From Desulfovibrionaceae bacterium (GTDB taxonomy: Bacteria > Desulfobacterota > Desulfovibrionia > Desulfovibrionales > Desulfovibrionaceae): DNA of 34,709 nucleotides. This document shows, in pieces, positions 1 through 8,209 of the stretch. The stretch is taken from positions 1 through 34,709 of the forward strand of contig JACCQI010000028.1 of the NCBI GenBank assembly GCA_015709315.1, in the 5' to 3' direction. The position numbers were made by a program, and so were the translations under genes. Under the pieces are notes generated by a model. That model did not search any database. It was given only the letters and a program-made list of their open reading frames with translations, and was not told the DNA's origin. Position 1 is the first letter of the stretch. Every line of letters begins with the position of its first letter.

Positions 1-106
1 AAGTGTTACCTATGTTCCCGGGCAGAAGTGTTACCCATGTTGTCGGTTGCACAAAGCCCTTTACAAAGGGTTTCCCTCTCCCCTTCCCCCGGCCGCCGGA
101 GGCATC
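1..106 (+). repeat. Interspersed repeat, copy 1, with IS-end-like units
   Basis: This 106-base segment recurs at 5466-5570 with only a few differences. It opens with two tandem units of the form AAGTGTTACCYATGTT (positions 1-16 and 27-42), reminiscent of the repeated transposase-binding units at IS21/IS481-type ends. It then runs into a C-rich tail ending CCGCCGGAGGCATC. No transposase is adjacent. The TGA stop of the cupin gene (minus strand, 105-107) overlaps the repeat edge. The repetition is seen directly; the IS origin is inference. Confidence 0.75.
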
Positions 107-452
107 ACAATTCCTTGACGCCTTTGGGGATGAGGCAGACGAGGATCATGGGTTCGTCGCCGGTGTTGACCACGTGGTGCAGTTCGTCGGGCGCCACGTA
201 GGCCACGCTGCCGGGGGCGAGGGGGATTTTTTCGCCGTCGCGCACGATGTAGCCCGTGCCCGCGTGGTAGAACTGCTGGTGTTCCCAGGGGTGGCTGTGG
301 GGCGGAATCTGCGCGCCGGGCGCAAGCTCTATGATCCGCATGCAGAAATTGACGTCGTCGTCGGCCTGGCCGATGACCACCCGGCCGGTAACGCCGGGAC
401 CGGCCACGGGCAGGTCTTTGGCCTCGGCGTCGGTGTAGTGGATTACCTTCAT
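105..452 (-). CDS. Small cupin-domain protein
   Basis: A 115-residue single-domain cupin. The metal-binding signature is visible as H52, H54 and H58 in PHSHPWEHQQFYH, with a second histidine motif near residue 94 (DELHHVV), as in the two cupin motifs. Small cupins of this type bind a divalent metal and serve as sensors, isomerases or dioxygenases, so the substrate cannot be assigned. I chose the ATG at 452 because AGGAGA lies about seven bases upstream and the protein then begins at the cupin domain; a longer upstream extension is low-complexity and lacks a ribosome binding site. It is divergent from the AhpD-like gene at 815. No signal peptide is seen, so it is cytoplasmic. Confidence 0.85.
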   Translation of the reverse strand: MKVIHYTDAEAKDLPVAGPGVTGRVVIGQADDDVNFCMRIIELAPGAQIPPHSHPWEHQQFYHAGTGYIVRDGEKIPLAPGSVAYVAPDELHHVVNTGDEPMILVCLIPKGVKEL

Positions 453-814
453 GTGTCGTCTCCTGTGATGCGTGGTTGGCGTGCCTTGGGGACCTGTCCG
501 CACGGAGCGGACGCATGGTGCGGAGGCTAGCACAAGGCCGTTTCGGACGCCAGACCGACGGCCGAAACGGGCCGGTGTTCGGGATGCGGCCGCATACGCC
601 GCTTTCGTCGCCGTGGCGCGTTTCTTGTAGTTTTTTTGAAAAAAACGATTATAAAATTCGTCAAAACGCAAAAAAAATCGTCGTTTTTCCACTTTACAAG
701 TAGTTTTTTTGGATGTAGTCAAAGGGTAACCCAATCGGGACTCTCTCCCTCTCATAGGCCCGGTCCAAGAGGTGTTCTCTTGGACCGGGGCTGTACTTTT
801 ATATAGGAGGCCAC
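453..814. other. Divergent intergenic region with an AT-rich core
   Basis: No gene is supported here. Positions 628-712 are strikingly AT-rich, with several A and T runs, against a GC-rich background. A TATAAT on the minus strand (plus 648-653) could serve the cupin gene, and TTTACA at 693-698 might serve the plus-strand gene, though its -10 is poor. A long hairpin follows at 759-789. Confidence 0.5.
759..789 (+). promoter_or_regulatory. 13-bp perfect hairpin in the 5' leader of the AhpD-like gene
   Basis: CCCGGTCCAAGAG at 759-771 pairs perfectly with CTCTTGGACCGGG at 777-789 around a five-base loop GTGTT. It ends 25 bases before the ATG at 815 and just upstream of the AGGAGG. There is no immediate U-run, so an operator or leader structure is as likely as a terminator. 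Confidence 0.6.
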
Positions 815-1144
815 ATGAAGGAACCGGCAGAAAAAGCGACCGAGCTTTTCCGGCAGATGAACAAGAACCGCCGGGACGTGTTCAAGGCGTACCAGGGGTT
901 CACAGCCACCATCAAAAAGGGCAGCGCCATCGAGGACAAGTACCAGTCCCTCATTCTGATCGCCTGCTCCATCCTGTCGCAGTGCGACATGTGCATTTCT
1001 CTCCACGTCCAGAACGCCGCCTCGCACGGGGCCACCAAGGACGAGATCATCGATGCGGGGCTTTTGGCCGTGGCCATGGGCGGCTCCCCCAAGATGATGT
1101 ACATGCGCTACGTGTATGAAGAGGTCGAAAAACTCTACGACTAG
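815..1144 (+). CDS. AhpD-like carboxymuconolactone decarboxylase family protein
   Basis: 109 residues, all-helical, with the AhpD-type redox motif C57-D-M-C60 followed by H64 (SQCDMCISLH). In this family the CxxC and the following His form a peroxidase or disulfide reductase site. The conserved flanks (ILIACSIL before the motif, and AASHGATKDEIIDAGLLAVAMGG after it) match the family and its usual length. AGGAGG lies five bases before the ATG. It is monocistronic between a leader hairpin and a strong terminator. A role in peroxide or thiol stress is plausible; the substrate is unknown. Confidence 0.88.
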   Translation: MKEPAEKATELFRQMNKNRRDVFKAYQGFTATIKKGSAIEDKYQSLILIACSILSQCDMCISLHVQNAASHGATKDEIIDAGLLAVAMGGSPKMMYMRYVYEEVEKLYD

Positions 1145-1169
1145 GATCGTCCCCGCGAAATTCGCCAGG

Positions 1170-1204
1170 AAAACCGCCCCGGAACCATGTTCCGGGGCGG
1201 TTTT
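1170..1204. terminator. Bidirectional rho-independent terminator
   Basis: A 12-bp GC-rich stem (CCGCCCCGGAAC with its complement) has a three-base loop, flanked by AAAA on the left and TTTT on the right. It can stop both the AhpD-like gene (plus) and the ASST-like gene (minus, ending at 1215). Confidence 0.9.
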
Positions 1205-1214
1205 CCGTTCCGGG

Positions 1215-2258
1215 CTAACGGGCCGGGATGCGCCGCGCCTTGTAGAAGCCGTTCTCGCGCGGGTCCACGGTTCTGGGGGCGTTGTGCCGGGGCGCGCCGG
1301 GTTTCGGGCCGGACAGGGACACGGTGTCCACCCCGCGCTTGGAGAGCTGCCAGACCACCTTGCCGAGGTTCGGGGTCAGCTCCATGATCTTGTCAACGTC
1401 CGTGACCAGGATGTTGCCGTTGGGCAATGCCTGGTGGGCGCGGACCAGGTGGATATCCGGCTTTTTGAGCTTGTGCAGCACCTGCCCCTCCCTGGTGGTC
1501 ACCAGGATGACCTGCGGGGCGTGGGTGGAGAGCACCAGGTTGTCGCCGGGCAGGGTGCGCGGATCATGCACGTACCGGACCCGGCGGCCGTTGTGCAGGG
1601 TGGACAGGGACCAGGCCACGTCGCCGTTGCGGTCCACCTCCACGGCGGTGAAGAAATTGCGGAGGCTGATGCGGGTCAGGCCGTTGTCCAGCCGCGTGGC
1701 CCCGTTGACGTGGGCGAACCCGTCCCGGTCCACGGCCCCCTTGTGCCGCCGCTGGTCCGGGGCGATGTGGTCCGAGGCGATCCATTGCCAGACCACGTCC
1801 CCGTTCGGAGTGATCTCGGTCACTTCGGGATCGCCTTTTTTTTCCCAGGCAAAGGTGTACAGGGTGTTGCCGTTTCGGAGGCGGTCGGCGTCGTGCGAGA
1901 CCCTGTCGGTCAGATGGCGCCAGACGATGGCGCCCTGCCGGTCCACCTCGAAGATGCCCTTGAAGGGCATGACGAACAGGATGTGGTCCGTGTCCGGTAT
2001 CCACTCCACGTCCATGGCTTGGCCGGGCCTGCCGCCGCGCGCGATGTCCTGGGGCACGGCGTACTCCCAGACCACCCGGCCGTCCATGTCCACCTCCACG
2101 ATCTTCGGGCGGCGCGGGTCCATGGTCTCGGCGAACAGCGTGGTCCCCGGACACGCCTTGCCGCGGGCATGGACGTCGATGGCGTATTCCCCGGCCGAGG
2201 CGCGGCAGGGTAGAAAAATAAGGATCGCCAGAAAGCAGAGGATCAGGCGGCGATTCAT
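1215..2258 (-). CDS. Periplasmic arylsulfotransferase-like beta-propeller protein
   Basis: 347 residues with a clear Sec signal peptide (about 1-22, ending ASA-GE). The mature part consists of propeller-blade repeats carrying the signature V-E-V-D-x-x-G-x-V-V-W (EVDMDGRVVWEY, EVDRQGAIVWRH, EITPNGDVVWQW, EVDRNGDVAWSL). It resembles the ASST/PQQ-like family, including HVNGATRLDNG and HDPRTLPGDNLVL. Bacterial ASSTs transfer sulfate between phenols and use a conserved His; I cannot confirm that residue here, so catalysis is unproven. GGGAG precedes the ATG at 2258. It is the last gene of the minus-strand run starting at 5212, separated by 82 bases from the radical SAM gene. Confidence 0.7.
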   Translation of the reverse strand: MNRRLILCFLAILIFLPCRASAGEYAIDVHARGKACPGTTLFAETMDPRRPKIVEVDMDGRVVWEYAVPQDIARGGRPGQAMDVEWIPDTDHILFVMPFKGIFEVDRQGAIVWRHLTDRVSHDADRLRNGNTLYTFAWEKKGDPEVTEITPNGDVVWQWIASDHIAPDQRRHKGAVDRDGFAHVNGATRLDNGLTRISLRNFFTAVEVDRNGDVAWSLSTLHNGRRVRYVHDPRTLPGDNLVLSTHAPQVILVTTREGQVLHKLKKPDIHLVRAHQALPNGNILVTDVDKIMELTPNLGKVVWQLSKRGVDTVSLSGPKPGAPRHNAPRTVDPRENGFYKARRIPAR

Positions 2259-2340
2259 CAGGCATCTCCCGGTTTGTCCGGACCCTAGCAGATAAACGGC
2301 CTTCGGGACAAGGGAAGGGCACTTTGCACGGATTGGCCGG

Positions 2341-3693
2341 CTATTTCCCCTGGAGCCGCCGCTTCCATTTTCCGGCCCGGTCCCAGTCGAAGCCGCCGGG
2401 CACGCAGGGCCAGATGGAGTTGTTCTGGAAGAGCGGTTCTTCGGCCAATGGATATGGGGAGGCCGCGCAGGCCGCTTCGAACATGGGCGAGCCGGGGATG
2501 GGCGTGTAGTGGGCCAGGTGGGGCCGGAACCCGTGGGCGCGCACGTGGTCCACGGCGCGGGACACGGAGTCCATGTCCTGGCCGGGCAGGCCGAACAGGA
2601 TGTACACGCCGATGTCGTTCAGGTCGAAGCCCGCGTCCACCAGGTTGCGCGCCCCGGCCTCCCACTCCGCACGGGTCAGCTTGACGTCGCTGCGGTGGCC
2701 GAAGTCCGTGGTCTCCAGCCCCAGTCGCACGGTGGTCATTCCGGCCCGCTTCAGCCTGCGGCAGACGTTGGCGGACAGCCGCCGGATGTGCATGGCGTTG
2801 GGCGTGTGCAGGCGCAGGCCGGGACAGGTATTCGCAATTTCGTCCAGCACGGGCCACAGCCAGCGGTCCGGGTTGATGAGCAGGGCGTCGTCGTAAAAGG
2901 CGAAGTCGCGCACGCCCCGCCCGTACTCGGCCCGGATGGACGCGGCGATGGACTCGTGCTCCCCCTGGGTGAACTGCGGATACAGGGCGTGCGAGGCGCA
3001 GTAGTCGCAGGCGAACGGGCAGCCGCGCGAGCCGAGGATGACGGAATAGCCGGGGTCGGTGTAGAGGTCGAGTGCCAATGAAAGCCCAGCGTTCTCAGGT
3101 AATTGAGGCGCTTCAAAATCAATCATCCCCCAAAAGGCCGTCCAGTTGTCGGGCCGCTCCAGCGGGCCTTGCAGGCGATGGGCGTTTGCGTGCCGCTCGG
3201 CGTGGCCGCCGCACAGGGTGGCGTATCCGCCGCCGAGAATCCGGGGCGTGTCCGGCCACAGTTCGGCGCAGAGGTCGAGGATGTCCAGCGCTCCCGGATA
3301 CCAGTAGGTCATGATGGTGGTGACGAGCACCGCGGCCGGCTTGGGGTCCAGGGCGGCCAGGGCCTCGCGCACCGCGTCCGGGTCCAGGCCGTAGCGGGAG
3401 TAGCGCCGGTCCATGAAGGCCAGCGGCGCGGGCGGCTTGATCGCATGCTTGGGATAGTGTCCGGTGCCGTACCGGCCGGACTTGGGCCAGGCCGTGTCCG
3501 CCCACAGGGGGTCCAGGCAGTCCACGAGCGCCACGGACGCGCCCGCCGTGCGCACCATGTCCAGGCAGGCGAGCAACCCCACGGGCCGCGACCAGAGGTT
3601 GAAGGCCGCGAAGTCCGTGATCCAGGGGTTGATGCCGAGAATGCGCGGCCCGTCCCCGCCGGACCAGGGGATATGGGGAAACGGCGGCCGCAC
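2341..3693 (-). CDS. Radical SAM protein, B12-binding-like N-terminus
   Basis: 450 residues. The radical SAM cluster motif C225-x3-C229-x2-C232 (SRGCPFACDYCAS) is intact. The N-terminal ~150 residues have the layout of cobalamin-binding radical SAM proteins (GLLACLDMVRTAGASVALVDCLDP; PRILGGGYATL) but lack the DxHxxG cobalamin motif as far as I can see. The C-terminal half has the usual barrel features (RLGLETTDF, VYILFGLPGQDMDSV). Start is GTG at 3693, with GAGGT about six bases upstream inside the end of the small membrane protein gene, only three bases away. This coupling suggests co-expression. The substrate is unknown. Confidence 0.85.
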   Translation of the reverse strand: MRPPFPHIPWSGGDGPRILGINPWITDFAAFNLWSRPVGLLACLDMVRTAGASVALVDCLDPLWADTAWPKSGRYGTGHYPKHAIKPPAPLAFMDRRYSRYGLDPDAVREALAALDPKPAAVLVTTIMTYWYPGALDILDLCAELWPDTPRILGGGYATLCGGHAERHANAHRLQGPLERPDNWTAFWGMIDFEAPQLPENAGLSLALDLYTDPGYSVILGSRGCPFACDYCASHALYPQFTQGEHESIAASIRAEYGRGVRDFAFYDDALLINPDRWLWPVLDEIANTCPGLRLHTPNAMHIRRLSANVCRRLKRAGMTTVRLGLETTDFGHRSDVKLTRAEWEAGARNLVDAGFDLNDIGVYILFGLPGQDMDSVSRAVDHVRAHGFRPHLAHYTPIPGSPMFEAACAASPYPLAEEPLFQNNSIWPCVPGGFDWDRAGKWKRRLQGK

Positions 3694-3696
3694 GGA

Positions 3697-3873
3697 CTAC
3701 CTCGTCAGGATATTGGTCAGGATGGAAGCCCCGAGCATGCCGATGAGGATGATGAGCAGTACGTTGGTCCACTTGTCCCGCCGTTCGACCCGCTGTTGCT
3801 TGGACCGGGTGAACTGCCCCACGATCAGGAAGACCAGCCCGAGAATGACGATGATTTTGAATAGAAAGCTCAT
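3697..3873 (-). CDS. Small two-helix membrane protein
   Basis: 58 residues with two predicted transmembrane segments (about 4-20 and 37-56) separated by a strongly basic loop (RSKQQRVERRDK). It is supported by tight packing: its ATG overlaps the stop of the YfiH-family gene (ATGA) and its stop lies three bases before the next start. I do not recognise the family. A small HIG1- or YidC-like helper is possible, but nothing specific supports it. Confidence 0.7.
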   Translation of the reverse strand: MSFLFKIIVILGLVFLIVGQFTRSKQQRVERRDKWTNVLLIILIGMLGASILTNILTR

Positions 3874-4643
3874 GCCCGCTCCGTCCGTATCCAGATGATG
3901 CCGCATTGCCGCCCGGTGTCCCTCACGGGCGACGCGCACGCCTTGCGGTAGGAGAAAAACGTGTCGTCCATGCCCACGGTGCAGAGGTCCAGGCCGAATA
4001 TCTGCGCCTCGGGCACGCCCGCGTCCATGAGCTGGTCGCGGGTCATCCGCCACAGGTCCGCGCGCTGGGTTTCCCTGTCGTAATATCGGTCGAAGCCGGG
4101 GCCGAAGTCGGTGTCGAAGTTGACGAACTCGGCGGCGTCCGGGCCGAGCGACGGCCCGCGCACCGCGAACACGTCCCCGGCCTTCAGCCCGTAGTGCTCG
4201 CAGAATCGCCGCACCCCGGAGCCGGGAAAGTTGATCTTGTTGCCGCGCCAGCCCGCGTGCAGCCCGGCCACGTACCGGCCCGACCGGTGCGCCAGCAGGA
4301 TGGGCTGGCAGTCGGCGGTCTTGATGACCAGGCCCAGGCCCGGCTCGGCGGTGGCCAGCCCGTCGCCGTCCTGTTGCGCGCGCTCCTCCGGGAGGAACGG
4401 CTTCGGGTCGAAATGCAGGACGTCGCCGTGTACCTGGTTTAGGTCGCACCAGCCGGTCAGGCCCATGCGGTCGAACACCGCGCGGCGGTTGGCCGCCACG
4501 GCCGAGGGATCGTCGTTCACGTCGAACGAGATGTTGGCCGAGTCGTGGGGCGGTTCGGAGACCCCGCCCCGGCGGGAGGTGAAGGCGCAGCCCACTTGCG
4601 GGATGTCCATGAAGGCAAAGGGGAAAAAGGCTATGGCCGCCAT
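3870..4643 (-). CDS. YfiH/LACC1-family (polyphenol oxidase / purine nucleoside phosphorylase) protein
   Basis: 257 residues, full length for the family once annotated as multicopper polyphenol oxidase. The zinc/catalytic triad is visible: H72 (NQVHGD), C112 (KTADCQP) and H129 (HAGWRG). Members (YfiH, YlmD, LACC1) are now known to process purine nucleosides; YfiH has also been linked to cell-wall precursor quality control. The ATG at 4643 lies inside the end of the cyclo-ligase gene (13-base overlap). The 3' end overlaps the next small gene by ATGA. The whole run appears translationally coupled. Confidence 0.88.
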   Translation of the reverse strand: MAAIAFFPFAFMDIPQVGCAFTSRRGGVSEPPHDSANISFDVNDDPSAVAANRRAVFDRMGLTGWCDLNQVHGDVLHFDPKPFLPEERAQQDGDGLATAEPGLGLVIKTADCQPILLAHRSGRYVAGLHAGWRGNKINFPGSGVRRFCEHYGLKAGDVFAVRGPSLGPDAAEFVNFDTDFGPGFDRYYDRETQRADLWRMTRDQLMDAGVPEAQIFGLDLCTVGMDDTFFSYRKACASPVRDTGRQCGIIWIRTERA

Positions 4644-5212
4644 AGTTCGTCGTCCGTGCAGATAAGGTCCATGGGTCTGTCCCAGGGGTCGGCGGGCAGC
4701 CCGTCCACCACCTGGAATCCGTAGCAGATGCCCACCTTGAGCGTCCGGCGCATCTGCTCGGTGGACAGAAGCCGGTCGTAATAGCCGCCGCCGAAGCCCA
4801 GCCGGTTGCCCGCGCGGTCGAAGCCCACGCCGGGGATCAGCGCGATGGCGGGCGAGCATTCCTGCACGGGCGGGCATTTCCCGGCGTCCGGCTCCATGAT
4901 GGAAAACGGACCGGGCGTCAGGTCCGCCTCGCAGGCCGCGCAGGCCAGGTCCATCTCGCCGTTCCGCTCCGGGCGGCACCGGGGCAGCAGCACGCACGCG
5001 CCGCGCTGCCACAGCTCGGTCACCAGCGGGCGCAGGTCCACCTCGTTGTTGACGGGCCAGTAGATGAGCGCCTCGGCGGCGTTCCTCCACTCCCGCAGGG
5101 CGCGGAGGCGTTCGATGATTCGTTCGCTCCCTTCGCGCACCCGTTCCGGGGTGAGCGCCCGCCGCCTTTGCAGCAGCTTTGCGCGCAATGCGTTCTTGTT
5201 GGTGTCGGCCAT
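4631..5212 (-). CDS. 5-formyltetrahydrofolate cyclo-ligase
   Basis: 193 residues, the normal length. The N-terminal basic helix (RAKLLQRRRAL), the YWPVNNEVDLRPL segment and the nucleotide-binding signature PGVGFDRAGNRLGFGGGYYDR are diagnostic of the family (MTHFS/YgfA/Fau). It converts 5-formyl-THF to 5,10-methenyl-THF using ATP, recycling folate. It is the first gene of the minus-strand run. The leader upstream (5213-5345) is rich in hairpins; in many Proteobacteria the 6S RNA gene sits directly upstream of this gene. Confidence 0.93.
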   Translation of the reverse strand: MADTNKNALRAKLLQRRRALTPERVREGSERIIERLRALREWRNAAEALIYWPVNNEVDLRPLVTELWQRGACVLLPRCRPERNGEMDLACAACEADLTPGPFSIMEPDAGKCPPVQECSPAIALIPGVGFDRAGNRLGFGGGYYDRLLSTEQMRRTLKVGICYGFQVVDGLPADPWDRPMDLICTDDELWRP

Positions 5213-5345
5213 GGCGAATCCCTACCACGGGCGGGAAGGACAATCCACCCTTGGTTCGCGCTTGCGAAACACCATCGGGGGCGTGCGGCAACCGCACTGC
5301 GTGTCGGTGTACGATTCGGGCCTGAAATTGGAACATGTATTTTTT
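5213..5345 (-). ncRNA. Candidate structured RNA or leader upstream of cyclo-ligase gene
   Basis: Read on the minus strand, this stretch contains at least three hairpins: GTGCGG/CCGCAC (plus 5283-5297), TTCGC/GCGAA (loop AAGC) and GGGTGG/CCGCCC. A possible closing helix CGAATC/GATTCG brackets them. 6S RNA (ssrS) commonly precedes this gene in Proteobacteria, so it is a candidate. However, I cannot build the single long interrupted helix typical of 6S, so confidence is low. Confidence 0.2.
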
Positions 5346-5419
5346 CTCGGTCATCCCGCGCCCGCACGGGCCTCGCCGCAGGCGACCCGAAAAGTTTGGG
5401 AAAAGAAAGGGGATGGGGG

Positions 5420-5445
5420 TCCGGGGGCCTGATCAGGCCCCCGGA
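5420..5445. repeat. 26-bp perfect palindrome next to repeat copy 2
   Basis: A fully self-complementary GC-rich block centred on TGATCA, with arms CCGGGGGCC/GGCCCCCGG. It lies about 20 bases before repeat copy 2 and looks like the other half of an interspersed element. It could also act as a terminator, but no U-run follows. Confidence 0.65.
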
Positions 5446-5465
5446 GCCGGAGGAAGAACTCTAAA

Positions 5466-5570
5466 AAGTGTTACCTATGTTCCCGGACAGAAGTGTTACC
5501 CATGTTGTCGGTTGCACAGACCCCTTTCCAAAGGTTTTTTCCTCCCCTTCCCCCGGCCGCCGGAGGCATC
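5466..5570 (+). repeat. Interspersed repeat, copy 2
   Basis: Near-identical to 1-106: the same two AAGTGTTACCYATGTT units at 5466-5481 and 5492-5507, the same GTCGGTTGCACA, and the same ending CCGCCGGAGGCATC. The middle (around 5518-5545) differs slightly. The flanking sequences beyond the repeat are unrelated, showing a dispersed element. Confidence 0.8.
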
Positions 5571-5648
5571 TTTCTCCCCGCTTGGGTTTCGGGGCTTCTT
5601 GATGTATCGTGTGCGGCGACATCAACGACTAGCCGTGCCGGAGGCGCG

Positions 5649-7021
<1,373 letters not shown>

Positions 7022-7022
<1 letters not shown>

Positions 7023-8209
7023 TGTTCGTCCTCGACCACCCCTATGTCTCGGGGAGCCTGATCGAGTCCGTCAAGCGGCTCGGCCTGCCCGTGCTGGATA
7101 CGGCAAACGCCCGCGCCCTGACGCGCGGCGCGGACCTCGAATTCATCGACGAGATCGAGTTCTCGGCCCGCATGGGGCTGGGTGCCAGGGTCTACACCAA
7201 TTCGGAGAACGGCCTGGAGTACATCCTGCGCTGCCGGTGCAACGAGGACCTCGCCCGGCAGGTGGACGTCTGCAAGGACAAGGCCCTGTTCCGCGAGACC
7301 GTGGCCCCGCTGCATCCGGGCTACCGCTTCCTGCGCGTGCCCATCGACGAGCTGGCGGACCTGGACGTGTCCTTTTTCGACGGCCCGTTCATCGTCAAGC
7401 CCGCGCGCGGCTTCTTCAGCCTGGGCGTGCATCAGGTCGCCTCGCATGACGGGTGGCCTGATGTGGTCGACGCCATCCTGGCCGAGCGCGACGCCCTGAA
7501 CGCCGAGTACCCGGAGGGCGTGGTCAGCGCGGCCGAGTTCCTGGTGGAGGACGGCATCGAGGGCGAGGAGTACGCCATCGACGTCTACTTCGGCAGCGAC
7601 GGCACACCCGTGATCACCAACATCCTGCACCACTATTTTCTGTCCGGGGACGACGTGTCCGACCGCCTCTACTACACGTCCAGCCGCATCATCCGCCAAT
7701 GGCTGGAGCCGTTCACGGACTATGCGGCCAGGGTGGGCAGGCGGTGCCGGTTCCGCGACTTCCCCATCCATCTGGAGGTGCGGGTCATGCACAGCGGCGA
7801 GATTCTGCCCATCGAGGCCAACCCCCTGCGCTTCGCGGGCTGGTGCGTGGCCGACATGACCCGGCTCGCCTGGGGCGTCGATCCCTACGAATGCTACTTC
7901 AAGGGGATAGCGCCGGACTGGGAGGCCATCCTTGAAGGACGCGAAGGCGAGGTCACGACCATGACCATCGCCGACGTGCCGCCGGGCATGGACCGGGCCG
8001 ACATCACGGGTTTCGACGTCGAGGGATTCAAATCGATGTTCGACAACATGCTGGAATTACGCGAGATTGATTATTCCACCTATCCGGTATTCGCCTTCTG
8101 CTTCGCCCGCATGGACGAGGCGGGCGTGGCCGCGCTCAAGACCGCGCTGAAGCGGGACTTCAGCCGGTTCGTCACTCTGGGCGGCCGTTCAGGCCCGCCT
8201 TCGGCCTGA
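7022..8209 (+). CDS. ATP-grasp domain protein
   Basis: 395 residues. The central region has ATP-grasp features: FIVKPARGFFSLGVH (ATP-binding lysine and glycine-rich loop), VEDGIEGEEYAIDVYF (specificity and metal region) and HLEVRVMHSGEILPIEANPLRFAG (metal-binding E/N signature). ATP-grasp enzymes form acyl phosphates and ligate them to amines or thiols; the substrate cannot be inferred. Its ATG shares one base with the stop of the sigma-54 regulator, so the two are translationally coupled. Its last 38 bases overlap the convergent HD-GYP gene. Confidence 0.85.

Noticed and set aside
5213-5465. Remnant coding sequence in the gap upstream of the sigma-54 regulator
   Set aside because: Short frames in this gap have no family resemblance, and the sequence is better explained by hairpins and an interspersed repeat.
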